Notes: generated from the sequence alone by a model not told the origin. DNA of 34,301 nucleotides from Halosimplex carlsbadense 2-9-1 (GCF_000337455.1 NZ_AOIU01000008.1:212958-247258); one strand, 5' to 3'; counted from the first letter of the stretch, positions 1-8,653 are shown. Made by a program: numbers and translations.

Positions 1-31
1 GAGGTCCTCGCGAACCGTGTGAGCGAGGGCT

Positions 32-51
32 TGTCAGAGCGTGCTCTGACA
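32..51. repeat. Perfect inverted repeat, 9-bp arms
   Basis: TGTCAGAGC (32-40), a GT spacer, then GCTCTGACA (43-51). It could be a hairpin or terminator of a gene lying left of the window, or part of a non-coding repeat element. Confidence 0.7.
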
Positions 52-159
52 GTGGATGAGCGACGACAGGAGCGAATCGGCTGGGGAGGTTCGTGGCCGT
101 CTGCGGTCGCTGTCGCGGTGCGGATGGAGTGCCTGGCGGACTGAACGGGCGAGACGCGC

Positions 160-178
160 GTGGCGGCTGCGCCGCCAC
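160..178. repeat. Perfect inverted repeat, 8-bp arms
   Basis: GTGGCGGC (160-167), TGC loop, GCCGCCAC (171-178). It sits inside a larger imperfect stem formed by ACTGAAC-type arms near 140 and 225, giving a nested hairpin. Confidence 0.7.
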
Positions 179-454
179 GGCTTGCGGCGGTCGGCGGAGC
201 CGATCGCCCTGCTCGCGTGCAGTTCAGTCGCCTGAGCGGGCGCTATCCGCGCGGGTGGTGCGGAGAGCGCGAATATCCCGGTCAGCGACCGCGAGCGCGG
301 CGAGGGCGTTCACCGATTGCCGTCGAGGGCGGCCGCGTCCACTCGATTGCCACCCAAGCCAAGCCGATCAGAGACAACCGAGACACTGACGACACGAGCG
401 AGTCGTCGTCGCGAACCCGGTAGCGTTTACCCGTTCTACGCCCTGCACACGCCC

Positions 455-1195
455 ATGGAAGTCGCGCTCGTCACGGTCGGAGACGAACTGCTCGCGGGGG
501 ACACCGAGAACACGAACGCGACCTGGCTGGCTCGCCAGCTCACCGAACGCGGCGCGACCGTCGCGCGGATGCTCACCATCCCCGACGACCGCGCGCTGAT
601 CGCCCGCTGGGTCGGCGAGTTCGCCGACGACTTCGACGCCGTGGTCGTCACCGGCGGGCTGGGCGACACGCCCGACGACGTGACCATAGAGGCCGTCGCC
701 GACGCCTTCGACCGGGATCTCGAAGTCCAGTCGGACGTGCGCGACCGGATCGCCGAGAAGGCGAGACAGTTCCGCGAGGAAGACCCCGAGTACTACGAGA
801 CCCACGACTTCGACCTGGACCTGGACGAGACGGCGGCGCTGCCCGAGGGCGCTCGCCCCCTCGTGACGGCCGAGAGCTTCAACCCCGGCTGTGTCGTCGA
901 GAACGTCTACGTCTTCCCGGGGTTCCCCGAGGAGTTGCGGGTGATGTTCGACTCGGTCGCCGACGAGTTCGGTGGCGATGCCGTCTCCGCGTCGGTCGAG
1001 ACCGCGACCCCCGAGGGCGCGCTGAAGGACGTACTCGACGGCGCGCGCGAGCGCTTCGACGTGGCCGTCGGCAGCTACCCCGCCCGGCGTGGCAAGCCCG
1101 GTCGGGTGAAGGTGACCGGGACCGACCCCGCGACCGTCGAGCGGGCCGTCGAATGGGTCGACGAACGGGTGGCCGACGCCGAATCCGAGGAGTGA
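455..1195 (+). CDS. CinA-like molybdopterin-binding (MoCF) domain protein
   Basis: A 246-residue protein of the CinA N-terminal / MoCF family, related to MoaB and MogA. It begins MEVALVTVGDELLAGDTENTN, the family's typical first strand and loop, and carries TGGLGDTPDDVT near residue 67, matching the TGGLGPTPDDVT phosphate-binding loop except for Asp in place of the usual Pro. Bacterial CinA adds a C-terminal nicotinamide-nucleotide deamidase domain; it is absent here, so this is the short archaeal form. Members are cytosolic and have been linked to molybdopterin binding or pyrophosphatase activity; the substrate here is unknown. I chose the ATG at 455 because an in-frame extension to 317 is basic and non-coding in character and because GTTTACC at 425-431 gives the spacing expected for a leaderless transcript. 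The gene converges on the DedA gene with a 16-bp gap. Confidence 0.85.
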   Translation: MEVALVTVGDELLAGDTENTNATWLARQLTERGATVARMLTIPDDRALIARWVGEFADDFDAVVVTGGLGDTPDDVTIEAVADAFDRDLEVQSDVRDRIAEKARQFREEDPEYYETHDFDLDLDETAALPEGARPLVTAESFNPGCVVENVYVFPGFPEELRVMFDSVADEFGGDAVSASVETATPEGALKDVLDGARERFDVAVGSYPARRGKPGRVKVTGTDPATVERAVEWVDERVADAESEE

Positions 1196-1211
1196 CCGTC
1201 GCGGCGGTCGC

Positions 1212-1859
1212 TCAGAAGAAGTTCAGCAGGCCGAATTCGACGGCGTAGTGCCAGACCAGGGCGAGCCAGGTCTCGAAGACGACCGTGCCGGCCGCCGAGA
1301 GGGCGACGAACTCGCGGGTGTCGATCTCGGCGACGCCGGCGGGCACCGTCAGCATGCCGCGGGTGAGGATCAGGGCGTTGCTCACGAACACGCCCCACTT
1401 GCCCCAGCGGTCGAACCAGCGGTCGAAGCGGTCGAGTTTGGACTCGTCGATCCGGAACCACGGCTTCTGGAGCAGCCACTCGCGACCGCCGCGCTTGGCG
1501 AGCTGGAACAGCGCGACCTGGCCCAGCGTCGCGCCGACCGTCGCGACGACGAAGATGAGCGCGATCACCGGCCACTCGTACCCCGACGGCTCGGTCGCGA
1601 GGAACTCGATGGCTCCCGGCACGAGGGCCTCGCTCGGGGCGAAGTACAGCAACATCGCGCCTTCGAGGACGAAGATAGGGAGCAGGACGGGCAGGCCGTA
1701 CGTGTCGATGATCCGCTGGGCGAACTGCTCGTCGCCGAAGACGAACAGGACGGCGCCGGCGACCGCCAGCAGGAAGAAGAAGCCGGCGACGACGATCAAC
1801 CCGTAGTCCTCGGCGAACCCGCGCAGCCGGGATCGACGGGTCGAATCGAGTGATGCCAT
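1212..1859 (-). CDS. DedA/VTT-family (SNARE-associated) integral membrane protein
   Basis: A 215-residue polytopic membrane protein. A first hydrophobic helix spans about residues 19-42. The family signature follows: a re-entrant-type segment with YFAPSEALVPGA near 72-83, long helices near 98-120, and the second conserved element ILTRGMLTVPAGVAEID near 164-180, ahead of a last helix ending near the C-terminus. DedA/VTT proteins are linked to membrane lipid homeostasis and lipid scrambling; a specific substrate cannot be read from sequence. The ATG at 1859 is preceded on its strand by CATTTGACC (1884-1892), about 28 nt upstream, consistent with a leaderless promoter. It is divergent from hemB (101 bp between starts). 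Length is normal and nothing looks broken. Confidence 0.85.
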   Translation of the reverse strand: MASLDSTRRSRLRGFAEDYGLIVVAGFFFLLAVAGAVLFVFGDEQFAQRIIDTYGLPVLLPIFVLEGAMLLYFAPSEALVPGAIEFLATEPSGYEWPVIALIFVVATVGATLGQVALFQLAKRGGREWLLQKPWFRIDESKLDRFDRWFDRWGKWGVFVSNALILTRGMLTVPAGVAEIDTREFVALSAAGTVVFETWLALVWHYAVEFGLLNFF

Positions 1860-1960
1860 TCACCTGAGCGGTGCGGGCGTGTCGGTCAAATGTCTTCCGC
1901 TCGGAGACGATTCGGTCCGACAGTCGCTAGCCTGATTACCCCGAGACGACGAATGCGGGT

Positions 1961-2941
1961 ATGGATCTGTCACACCGCCCCCGGCGACTCCGAGGCGACG
2001 GCGTCCGCCCGCTCGTCCGGGAGACCGACCTCTCGGCGTCGGACCTGATCGCGCCCGTCTTCGTCGACGCGACGACCGACGAGCGAGTACCGATCGAGTC
2101 GATGCCCGGGCACACGCGCGTGCCCGTCGACCAGGCGGTCGAGCGCGTCCGAGAGGTCCGGGAGACCGGCGTGGAGGCCGTCATCCTCTTCGGGATCCCC
2201 GAGTCGAAAGACCCCGAGGGCTCGCGTGCGTGGGCCGACGACGGCGTCGTCCAGCGCGCCGTCCGGGCGATCACCGAGGAGACCGACGCCTACGTGATAA
2301 CCGACGTGTGCCTCTGCGAGTACACCGACCACGGCCACTGCGGGGTGGTGGAGGACGACGCCCGTGCGGACCCACACATGACCGTCGACAACGACCGCAC
2401 GCTGGAGCTGCTGGCGAAGACCGCCGCCTCCCACGCCGAGGCCGGCGCGGACATGGTCGCGCCCTCCAGCATGACCGACGGGATGGTCGGGGCGATCCGC
2501 GCCGAACTGGACGACCGCGGGTTCGAGTCGCTCCCGGTCATGAGCTACGCGGCGAAGTACGAGTCGGCCTTCTACGGCCCGTTCCGCGACGCCGCCGACG
2601 GCGCGCCCGCCTTCGGCGACCGCCGCCACTACCAGATGGACCCCGCGAACGGCCGCGAGGCGATGCGCGAGGTCACGCTGGACGCGGAGGAGGGCGCCGA
2701 CGTGCTGATGGTCAAGCCGGCGCTGCCGTACCTCGACGTGGTCGCGGACGTGCGCGAGAACTTCGACCAGCCCGTCGCCGCGTACAACGTCTCCGGCGAG
2801 TACGCGATGCTCCACGCCGCCGCCGAGAAGGGGTGGCTTGACCTCGAAGCGGTCGCCTACGAGTCGCTGCTGTCGATCAAGCGCGCCGGCGCGGACCTGA
2901 TCCTCACCTACTTCGCCGAGGACGTGGCCGAGCGGCTGTAG
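1961..2941 (+). CDS. hemB: Delta-aminolevulinic acid dehydratase (porphobilinogen synthase)
   Basis: A 326-residue HemB. It condenses two 5-aminolevulinate molecules to porphobilinogen, the second step of tetrapyrrole (heme, corrinoid) synthesis, in the cytosol. The zinc-site signature [14 protein letters not shown] is at about 115-128 with all three cysteines (117, 119, 127). The two Schiff-base lysines are present in [13 protein letters not shown] (K199) and [13 protein letters not shown] (K252). Full family length with no gaps. The ATG at 1961 follows GATTACC at 1934-1940 by about 25 nt, so the mRNA is probably leaderless. No other heme genes are adjacent: upstream is a divergent DedA gene and downstream a convergent histidine kinase 13 bp away. 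Confidence 0.97.
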   Translation: MDLSHRPRRLRGDGVRPLVRETDLSASDLIAPVFVDATTDERVPIESMPGHTRVPVDQAVERVREVRETGVEAVILFGIPESKDPEGSRAWADDGVVQRAVRAITEETDAYVITDVCLCEYTDHGHCGVVEDDARADPHMTVDNDRTLELLAKTAASHAEAGADMVAPSSMTDGMVGAIRAELDDRGFESLPVMSYAAKYESAFYGPFRDAADGAPAFGDRRHYQMDPANGREAMREVTLDAEEGADVLMVKPALPYLDVVADVRENFDQPVAAYNVSGEYAMLHAAAEKGWLDLEAVAYESLLSIKRAGADLILTYFAEDVAERL

Positions 2942-2954
2942 CGGTGACGACCCG

Positions 2955-3980
2955 TCACGCCTCGTCGACCGCCGGGAGGGTCACCCGGACGACGGTCTCA
3001 CCGTCGACACGTCGATAGTCGAGACGTCCGTGACAGGCCTCGATGGCCCACTTGGCCAGCCAGAGACCGAGTCCGGTGCTGTGAGAGAGCTGCGTGAGCG
3101 GCCGGTCCGCGAAGACGACGGCCCGTACCCCGTCGGGGATCCCCGGGCCGTCGTCGACGACGTCGATCTCGACCGTGTCGCCCGCTCGCCGACCGACGAC
3201 CCGAACGTCCGGCGCGTCGCCGCCGTGGATCACGGCGTTGGAGACGAGGTTCTCCAGCGCGGCCTCGAGCGGTCCCCCCGCGAGGACCGGGAGCCGCCCG
3301 GGCAACTCCGTAGTGACCGTCGCGGACCCGTTCACCGACCGCACCGCGCTCGCCACCGATCGAAACAGGTCGGCGACGTCGACCACCTGCCGGTTTATCT
3401 CCTCGTCGAAGGCGCGTTCGACGAGGCGCGCGCGCTCGCTGAGCGTCTCGAGGTCTCGCGCCGCCGAGCGGGCGAGCCGGGCCTGCTCGGCGACCGGACC
3501 GTCGGTCATTCGTTCGACCTCGTTCACGCTCCCGAGGATGACCGTCAGCGCGTTGCGCAGGTTGTGACGGAGCACGCGATGGACCACCGCGTGGTGGCGC
3601 TTGCGACGAGTCCGCTCGGTGATGTCGGTGTAGATCGCCAGTCCGCCCCGGCCGCCGTCACCGTGTTCGTACGGGACCCCGCGGTAGATGAACTGCCGAA
3701 GCCCGTCCGCCGTTCGACGAGTCACGGTGCCGCTGTTGACCTTCCCGTCGGCGGTCCGCTGGTCGAAGTCGACCGCCGCTTCCGCGCGGCCCTCCGGGAC
3801 GATGAAGTCGTTGAGCGACTCGCCGACGACCGTCTCGGCCGACCAGCCGAACACGGACTCGAACCCCGGGTTGACCGCGCGGACGACCGGCCGCATCTCC
3901 ACGATCTCCACCTCGACGACCGCGTCGTCGATGAGTTCGAACAGCGCGTCGAACCGCTCTGCGCTCCGCTGGCCGCTCAT
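2955..3980 (-). CDS. PAS-domain histidine kinase (soluble)
   Basis: A 341-residue sensor kinase. A PAS domain covers about 8-125 (VNPGFESVFGWSAETVVGES is its helical part) and ends in the usual ITDITERT-like exit (YTDITERTRR). The dimerisation/phosphoacceptor helix holds VLRHNLRNALTVI with His139. The ATPase domain has an N-box ENLVSNAVIHGG (Asn248), a G1 box VDDGPGIP near 275-282 and a G2-like GLGLWLAKW near 303-311. No transmembrane segment is visible, so the kinase should sense an internal signal or one passed on by a partner. Its ATG overlaps the stop codon of the upstream transducer gene by one base (TGATG at 3982-3978), so translation is coupled and the two proteins probably act together. 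No response regulator lies next to it. A longer in-frame reading to 4541 is a shadow of the upstream gene. Confidence 0.9.
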   Translation of the reverse strand: MSGQRSAERFDALFELIDDAVVEVEIVEMRPVVRAVNPGFESVFGWSAETVVGESLNDFIVPEGRAEAAVDFDQRTADGKVNSGTVTRRTADGLRQFIYRGVPYEHGDGGRGGLAIYTDITERTRRKRHHAVVHRVLRHNLRNALTVILGSVNEVERMTDGPVAEQARLARSAARDLETLSERARLVERAFDEEINRQVVDVADLFRSVASAVRSVNGSATVTTELPGRLPVLAGGPLEAALENLVSNAVIHGGDAPDVRVVGRRAGDTVEIDVVDDGPGIPDGVRAVVFADRPLTQLSHSTGLGLWLAKWAIEACHGRLDYRRVDGETVVRVTLPAVDEA

Positions 3981-5590
3981 CACGATTCCCCGTCGGCGAC
4001 GGTGAGGAACGGGGGCTCCGCCGACGCGGCCACGGGACGGCTCACACCCCCGGCCCCGTCGACGGCGGTCGCCAGTTCGACGGTCGGCCGTCTGTCGCCG
4101 CCGGTCAGCGACAGGACCTGGTCGGCCGCGCCGGCGTAGAATGCGGCGAAGGAGTCGCTGACACTGGCGTCGTCGACGACGTTGACGACCGTGTCCGTCG
4201 ATTCGAGGACGCCGTCGTCGTTGTCGTACCGGGCGGCCCGGGCGGCTCGCTCGCCGAGGACCTCGATTTCGCCGGCGACGTTCCCGACGACGAGGAGCGG
4301 GCGGTCGCGCCGGTCGGCGGTGCGCTCGTTCACGTCGCTCAGCGACCGGCGGTCGAGGTCGAACACGTTGCGGCCGGCGCCCCAGTCGTCGAACATGTCG
4401 AGGACGAACAGCCGGTCGGTCGCGAGCGCCTCGTCGACGCCGGTGCCGACGGCGTCCAGCGCGGCGTCGAGCGTCGCTCGGTCGAGCCCGGGCGGCGCCG
4501 ACAGCGACACCGCCCGCTCGTCGGCGATCGCGGCCGCACACAACTGGGCGAGGAGGCGCCCGACCGGGCCCGCCCCGTCGTGGCGGACGACCGCGCGGCC
4601 GCCCTGGGGGATCCCGCCGTCGCAGAGCGCGTCGACGCCGTCGATCCCGGTCGGAATCCGCACCGCCTCCGCGAGTTCGCGCTCGCGCGAGCCCGCCGCG
4701 CTCTCGAGGGCCTCCTCGACCTCGGCGAGCATCTCGGTCTGCTCGCTCCGGGCGTCGCGGATCGTCTCGATATCGCGTTCGACGCTCCCGGCGCTCTCGG
4801 CGACGCGCTCGACCGTCGCGGCGACGCGCTCGCTCGTGGTCGCCTGCTCGTCGGCCGCGGCCGACACCGACCCGATGTCGGCGGCCGTCTCGTCGACCGC
4901 GTCGGTCACGTCGTCGAACGCCGCCTTCGTCTCCGCCGACCGGTCGCTCGCCCGGTCGATCCGCTCGACCGCCCGTTCGAGCTGGGCGACGGTCTCGTCG
5001 GTGGCGTCGCGCACGTCCGCCAGCAGCGCGTCGATGTCGTCGGCCTGGGACTGGGACTCCCCCGCCAGGGACTTGATCTCCTCGGCGACGACGGCGAACC
5101 CGTCGCTCCCGTCGCCGGCGCGGGCCGCCTCGATGCTCGCGTTCAGCGCGAGCATGTTCGTCTGGTCGGCGATGTCGTCGATCCCGGACAGCGCCTCGGC
5201 GATCCGGTCGATCTGGGTCGTCAGCGCGTCGATCCGTTCGAGCGCCGCCTGGCCGGCCTCGCGGGCCTCCCGCAGCGTCTCGGTGGCCGCCGCCGCCGCT
5301 TCGCGCCCCTCCGCCGCCTCCGAGGCGGCCCGCTCGGACTGCTCGCTGACCGCGGTCGCCGTCGCGGCGATCTCCTCGATCGTCGCCGACAGCGACGAGA
5401 CGTCGTCGACCGCCGAGTCGGCCTCGTCGACCTGACGGCCCGCCTCCTCGGCGATCGCGTCGAGCTCCGCGTCGACCGTCGCCGACGCGGTCCTGACCAC
5501 GTCCAGCGCGCCGGCCGCGTTCGCGACCATCTGCTCGTCGTGGTCGGCTGCCGCCGAGTCCGGCCGAGCCCGCTGCTCGCCGACGGTCAT
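3980..5590 (-). CDS. Soluble methyl-accepting transducer domain fused to a degenerate RecA/KaiC-like domain
   Basis: A 536-residue protein in two parts. Residues about 40-300 are a chemoreceptor signalling coiled coil, with the hairpin tip [20 protein letters not shown] at 140-159 and [13 protein letters not shown] just after it; this is the CheA/CheW contact region. No transmembrane helix or HAMP domain precedes it. Residues about 310-536 open with [20 protein letters not shown], the entry of KaiC/RadA-like RecA folds, but where the P-loop lysine belongs the sequence reads [10 protein letters not shown], so ATP binding is doubtful. A Walker-B-like [10 protein letters not shown] and a strand PLLVVGNV follow. 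RecA-like 'HTR-like' proteins are known in haloarchaea; I infer a signal-sensing or protein-contact role here. The start at 5590 is the first ATG giving haloarchaeal composition; the in-frame extension to 5935 is basic and Cys/Arg-rich. The stop overlaps the kinase start. Confidence 0.85.
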   Translation of the reverse strand: MTVGEQRARPDSAAADHDEQMVANAAGALDVVRTASATVDAELDAIAEEAGRQVDEADSAVDDVSSLSATIEEIAATATAVSEQSERAASEAAEGREAAAAATETLREAREAGQAALERIDALTTQIDRIAEALSGIDDIADQTNMLALNASIEAARAGDGSDGFAVVAEEIKSLAGESQSQADDIDALLADVRDATDETVAQLERAVERIDRASDRSAETKAAFDDVTDAVDETAADIGSVSAAADEQATTSERVAATVERVAESAGSVERDIETIRDARSEQTEMLAEVEEALESAAGSRERELAEAVRIPTGIDGVDALCDGGIPQGGRAVVRHDGAGPVGRLLAQLCAAAIADERAVSLSAPPGLDRATLDAALDAVGTGVDEALATDRLFVLDMFDDWGAGRNVFDLDRRSLSDVNERTADRRDRPLLVVGNVAGEIEVLGERAARAARYDNDDGVLESTDTVVNVVDDASVSDSFAAFYAGAADQVLSLTGGDRRPTVELATAVDGAGGVSRPVAASAEPPFLTVADGES

Positions 5591-5953
5591 CGTCTCGACA
5601 CCTCGATCACGGAACAGATAGCAATATCGCCGATATACCCACCTACGGTTATGTTTATCGATGAATAAGTGTGCATTCGTAGTCGTATCTTCGACTCTTA
5701 TGATCACACATAACTCTCGCGCTTGGCACAATTCGCGCGGTCCGTCGGGGTCGGCGGGCGGCACCCAGTGTGACCGGTCCCTGCTCGCGTCCGTACTGTG
5801 TCTGTCCACACCCCGATACCGGCGTCGGCGAGCGCCCGAGAGCGAGCGGCGCGCGCGAGCCCAGCGCCCCCGTTCGACCGCCCCTCCCCCGCGAACCGGT
5901 CGACGAACGTTCGATTCGAGCGGAGGATCGTCCATCGATCTGGACGAACGGAG

Positions 5954-5971
5954 ACCTTATATCCATAATAC
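5954..5971 (+). promoter_or_regulatory. Distal promoter/operator block of amt1 (block 1)
   Basis: ACCTTATATCCATAATAC. The same element, 17 of 18 bases identical, occurs upstream of amt2 at 8576-8593. In both places it lies exactly 78 bp before a second shared block. CTTATAT resembles the CTTAT/TTTAC boxes that stand about 28 nt before other starts in this window, so it may be a distal TATA box, with CCATAATAC as a possible regulator site. Confidence 0.65.
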
Positions 5972-6031
5972 CATGGGATACTTCTGACAGCCGTCTCGTT
6001 ATGCACGCAAGATTTCGATGTTTTCAAGCAC

Positions 6032-6052
6032 ACCCTTATGTGGTAGGATTCC
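6032..6052 (+). promoter_or_regulatory. Proximal promoter block of amt1 (block 2)
   Basis: Begins ACCCTTAT and ends GATTCC, with GG in the middle; 16 of 21 positions match the equivalent block before amt2 (8654-8674). CCCTTAT is the likely TATA box, giving an inferred transcript start near 6060 and a leader of about 100 nt before the ATG at 6161. Confidence 0.65.
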
Positions 6053-6073
6053 ATGACCCTCAATCGAGATGTA

Positions 6074-6089
6074 CACTACGAACGTAGTG
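6074..6089. promoter_or_regulatory. Perfect palindrome in the amt1 leader
   Basis: CACTACG AA CGTAGTG, 7-bp arms with a 2-nt centre. It lies about 10-25 nt downstream of the predicted transcript start, so it could be a repressor operator or an RNA hairpin. The amt2 leader has a different 7-bp palindrome at nearly the same place (8693-8709). Confidence 0.55.
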
Positions 6090-6160
6090 AGAATGGGTGG
6101 AAAGGTATACGATCATCAATATAATTCGGGCTGCTCAGGCGGGGCAGGGGTGACCGTCGC

Positions 6161-7582
6161 ATGACGGCGCTGCTGGCGCCGGCGGCCGACGCGCTGTTGC
6201 AGCTGGACCCGACGCAGGTCGCCAACGGCGTGAACAACGTCTGGGTCCTCGTGGTCTGTTTCCTGATCTTCTTCATGCAGCCCGGGTTCGCGCTACTGGA
6301 GAGCGGGCAGGTACGGGCGAAGAACGTCGGGAACGTCCTGATGAAGAACATGACCGACTGGGTGCTCGGCGTGTTGGTCTTCTTCGCCATCGGGTCGGCG
6401 TTCAGCGCGCTCGTCGGGCAGCTGACGACGCCCGGCGTGGCGCTGGACATCGCCGGCGCCTGGGGCTACGTCAACGACCCCAGCGCGTACATCGGCTGGT
6501 TCTTCGGCGCCGTCTTCGCGATGACCGCGGCGACCATCGTCTCCGGTGCCGTGGCCGAGCGGATGAACTTCCGCGCGTACGTCTTCGTCGCCGCGGCGAT
6601 GGTCGCGGTCATCTACCCCGCGATGCCCGGCATCGCCTGGGGCGGAACGGGCCTGCTCTCCGGTGACGGCTACCTCGGCCAGGCCATCGGCGCCGGCTAC
6701 CTCGACTTCGCGGGCGCGACCATCGTCCACATGTGCGGCGGCATGGCCGGCCTCGTGGGCGCGAAGATGGTGGGGCCCCGCTCGGGGCGCTACGACTCCA
6801 GCGGCAACAGCCAGCCCATCCCCGGTCACTCGATGCTGCTCGCGGTGCTGGGCACGCTGTTCCTCGCGTTCGGCTGGTACGGCTTCAACGTCGGCACGCA
6901 GGCGACGGTCCTCTCGGTCACCGACTCCGGCGTCGCCTTCCAGGGCGGTGCGCTGGGCCAGGTCGTCATGAACACGACGCTCGGCATGGGCGCCGGCGGC
7001 GTCGCGGCCATGCTCGTCTCCTCGGCGTGGCAGGGCAAGCCCGACCCGCTGTGGGCCGCCAACGGCCTGCTCGCCGGGCTGGTCGCCGTCACCGGCGCGG
7101 TCCCCCACGTCACGTGGTGGGGCGGCGTCATCCTCGGCGGCCTCGCCGGCGCGCTCGTCCTGCCGACGTTCCGCTGGGTCGTCGACTCGCTGAAGATCGA
7201 CGACGTCTGCGGCGTCTTCGCCGTCCACGGCATGGCCGGCGCGGTCGGCACCATCCTGATCCCGCTGTTCGGCGTCACCGCCTCCGGCGGCTACACGTTC
7301 CTCGGCGTCAACCAGCTCATCATGCAGGTCGCCGGCGTCGCCGTCGTCGGCACGTGGACCGTGCTCGCCAGCATCGTCGCGTTCAAGATCGCCGACGTGC
7401 TGTTCGGCCTGCGCGTCTCCGAAGCCGAGGAGGAGGCCGGCCTCGACGAGAGCGAACACGGCGTCTCCGTCTACCCCGAGTTCACCGCCGGCGGCAGCCG
7501 CGACAGCCCGGCCGTGAGCGCGGACGGTGGAACGGAGGTCCGCACGGATGGCGGGAGCCAGGGAGGTGTCTCCGATGAGTGA
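6161..7582 (+). CDS. amt: Ammonium transporter, first copy
   Basis: A 473-residue Amt/Mep/Rh channel with about 11 transmembrane helices, admitting ammonium across the cytoplasmic membrane. The N-terminal helix reads [23 protein letters not shown], close to the family pattern. The twin pore histidines are in [14 protein letters not shown] and [15 protein letters not shown]. The cytosolic C-terminal tail carries the conserved [14 protein letters not shown] and ends in a Gly/Ser/Asp-rich extension containing VRTDGG (7538-7555). The stop overlaps the glnK1 start by 8 nt (ATGAGTGA), so transporter and PII regulator are translationally coupled, as usual for amtB-glnK. Transcription probably starts from the block at 6032-6052. 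It is a clear paralogue of the gene at 8776. Confidence 0.96.
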   Translation: MTALLAPAADALLQLDPTQVANGVNNVWVLVVCFLIFFMQPGFALLESGQVRAKNVGNVLMKNMTDWVLGVLVFFAIGSAFSALVGQLTTPGVALDIAGAWGYVNDPSAYIGWFFGAVFAMTAATIVSGAVAERMNFRAYVFVAAAMVAVIYPAMPGIAWGGTGLLSGDGYLGQAIGAGYLDFAGATIVHMCGGMAGLVGAKMVGPRSGRYDSSGNSQPIPGHSMLLAVLGTLFLAFGWYGFNVGTQATVLSVTDSGVAFQGGALGQVVMNTTLGMGAGGVAAMLVSSAWQGKPDPLWAANGLLAGLVAVTGAVPHVTWWGGVILGGLAGALVLPTFRWVVDSLKIDDVCGVFAVHGMAGAVGTILIPLFGVTASGGYTFLGVNQLIMQVAGVAVVGTWTVLASIVAFKIADVLFGLRVSEAEEEAGLDESEHGVSVYPEFTAGGSRDSPAVSADGGTEVRTDGGSQGGVSDE

Positions 7583-7928
7583 CGACGAGATCAAGATGGT
7601 CGTCGCGGTCGTCCGTCCCGACAAGCTCGGCGACGTGAAACAGGCGCTGGCCGAGGCCGGCGCCCCCTCGCTCACCGTCACGAACGTCTCGGGGCGGGGC
7701 TCCCAGCCCGCCAAGACGGGCCAGTGGCGCGGCGAGGAGTACGTCGTCGACCTCCACCAGAAAGTCAAGATCGAATGCGTCGTCTCGGAGATCCCCGCCC
7801 AGGACGTGGTCGACGCCATCGCCGACGCCGCCCAGACGGGCGAGCCCGGCGACGGCAAGATCTTCGTCCTCCCCGTCGAGGACGCCGTCCAAGTCCGGAC
7901 CGGCGACTCGGGGCCAGGGGCCGTCTGA
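7575..7928 (+). CDS. glnK: PII nitrogen regulatory protein, first copy
   Basis: A 117-residue PII protein that would read 2-oxoglutarate and ATP/ADP and plug the Amt trimer through its T-loop. [20 protein letters not shown] is the first strand and helix. The T-loop runs [22 protein letters not shown]; Tyr56 aligns with the uridylylated Tyr51 of Escherichia coli GlnB, while the Tyr46 position is Trp. [23 protein letters not shown] is the B-/C-loop signature. I chose the ATG at 7575, overlapping the amt stop, over an in-frame upstream codon at 7527 whose extra residues only re-read the amt tail. Modification at Tyr56 cannot be judged from sequence. Confidence 0.95.
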   Translation: MSDDEIKMVVAVVRPDKLGDVKQALAEAGAPSLTVTNVSGRGSQPAKTGQWRGEEYVVDLHQKVKIECVVSEIPAQDVVDAIADAAQTGEPGDGKIFVLPVEDAVQVRTGDSGPGAV

Positions 7929-7934
7929 AATTCG

Positions 7935-8399
7935 ATGTCGGCAGAACTGGACGACACTGACCGGCGGATCATCGACGCCCTGCTCGACAACGGGCGCGCC
8001 AGCGCCAGCGAACTCGCCGAGCAGGCCGAGATCGCCACCGCGACCGCCACGAAGCGACTCCAGCGCCTCGAAGAGGACGGCGTCATCGACGGCTATCAAC
8101 CGGAGATCGACTACGGCGCCTTCGGCTACGAGGTCACCGCCGTCTTCCGCCTCGACGTCGACGGCGAGGGCCTGGAGACGGTCGTCGACGACCTGCGCGA
8201 CGCCGGCAACATGGTCGGCGTCTACGAGGTCACCGGGAGCGACGACGTGGTCGCCGTCGGGAAGTTCGAGAACACGGAAGCCCTGAACGCCCAGATCAAG
8301 TCGGTGCTCACCCACCCCGAGGTGCGGTCGGCCCGGACGAGCATCGTCCTCGACACCGTCTGCGAGTACGACCGCCTCCCCGTCGACACCGAGGAGTAA
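7935..8399 (+). CDS. Lrp/AsnC-family transcriptional regulator, first copy
   Basis: A 154-residue regulator with the standard order: N-terminal helix-turn-helix (LDDTDRRIIDALLDNGRASA, then recognition helix IATATATKRLQRLE near 35-48), a linker DGVIDGYQPEIDYGAFGYEV, and a C-terminal RAM ligand-binding/oligomerisation domain (AVFRLDVDG to VYEVTGSDDVVAVGKF). It starts 6 bp after glnK1, so it should be cotranscribed with the ammonium genes; I infer that it controls them, but its ligand is unknown. The recognition helix core IATATATKR is identical to that of the second Lrp (10690-11148), so the two should bind very similar operators and could form mixed oligomers. Confidence 0.92.
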   Translation: MSAELDDTDRRIIDALLDNGRASASELAEQAEIATATATKRLQRLEEDGVIDGYQPEIDYGAFGYEVTAVFRLDVDGEGLETVVDDLRDAGNMVGVYEVTGSDDVVAVGKFENTEALNAQIKSVLTHPEVRSARTSIVLDTVCEYDRLPVDTEE

Positions 8400-8520
8400 C
8401 GGTCGTCCCCGCGGTCGAACCACACCCGATCACTTTCCTCCCCCTTCCACTGCCGATCGTCACGTCGACCGCGCGAGAGCGTCTACCCCCCGGATAGGCC
8501 GATTTTGCCGTGATCCTCGG

Positions 8521-8551
8521 TTGACGAGCGTCCAAATTAGACGCGTGTCAA
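8521..8551. promoter_or_regulatory. Candidate operator: inverted repeat TTGACGAGCGTC
   Basis: TTGACGAGCGTC (8521-8532), a 7-nt AT-rich spacer CAAATTA, then GACGCGTGTCAA (8540-8551). The arms pair at 10 of 12 positions. The left arm recurs exactly at 8606-8617. The size and AT-rich spacer suit a dimeric HTH regulator; the two Lrp proteins encoded nearby are the obvious candidates. I did not find this element in the amt1 upstream region. Confidence 0.55.
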
Positions 8552-8575
8552 CCCACCGTTTCTGGACGGAATACA

Positions 8576-8593
8576 ACCTTAAATCCATAATAC
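8576..8593 (+). promoter_or_regulatory. Distal promoter/operator block of amt2 (block 1)
   Basis: ACCTTAAATCCATAATAC, one mismatch to 5954-5971 upstream of amt1, and the same 78-bp distance to block 2. Confidence 0.65.
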
Positions 8594-8605
8594 TCTACTA
8601 TAATT

Positions 8606-8617
8606 TTGACGAGCGTC
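8606..8617 (+). repeat. Direct repeat of the TTGACGAGCGTC half site
   Basis: Exact copy of 8521-8532, 85 bp away, placed between the two promoter blocks of amt2. It may be a second regulator site. Confidence 0.55.
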
Positions 8618-8653
8618 TACGTAACTCCTGAAAGTTGCATCATTGTAAAGCCA

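Larger units (their letters stand above)
1..454. other. Structured non-coding region, no gene
   Basis: No open frame here has the acidic composition or codon pattern of the real genes around it; the frames present give Arg/Pro-rich translations typical of shadows in GC-rich DNA. The stretch holds two perfect inverted repeats (32-51 and 160-178). A looser outer pair also pairs a GGCGGACTGAAC-like arm near 135-146 with a GTTCAGTCGCC-like arm near 221-231, so roughly 130-235 could fold as a long nested hairpin. It may belong to a recurrent non-coding repeat family of haloarchaeal genomes, but that is an impression and not something the window proves. A TATA-like GTTTACC at 425-431 serves the next gene. 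Confidence 0.55.
5591..6160. other. Divergent intergenic region between transducer gene and amt1
   Basis: About 570 bp with no credible gene; the small frames present are basic and unlike haloarchaeal proteins. The part near 5600-5710 is AT-rich and probably carries the minus-strand transducer promoter (candidate GGTATATCGG on that strand near 5630-5640). The middle, about 5720-5930, is ordinary GC-rich DNA. The right part, 5940-6160, is AT-rich and holds two conserved promoter blocks and a palindrome serving amt1, each annotated separately. Confidence 0.7.

Noticed and set aside
4182..5668. Plus-strand frames over the transducer gene (4182-5435 and 4580-5668)
   Set aside because: Ser/Arg- and Arg/Leu-rich shadows of the minus-strand chemoreceptor coiled coil.
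5661..5987. A 108-codon plus frame in the amt1 upstream region
   Set aside because: Basic and Cys/Arg-rich, no start signals, and it runs through the conserved promoter block at 5954-5971.
6293..8086. A 597-codon minus-strand frame across amt1, glnK1 and lrp1
   Set aside because: It is a shadow: the plus strand encodes three intact conserved proteins there, and the antisense translation is low-complexity and matches no family.
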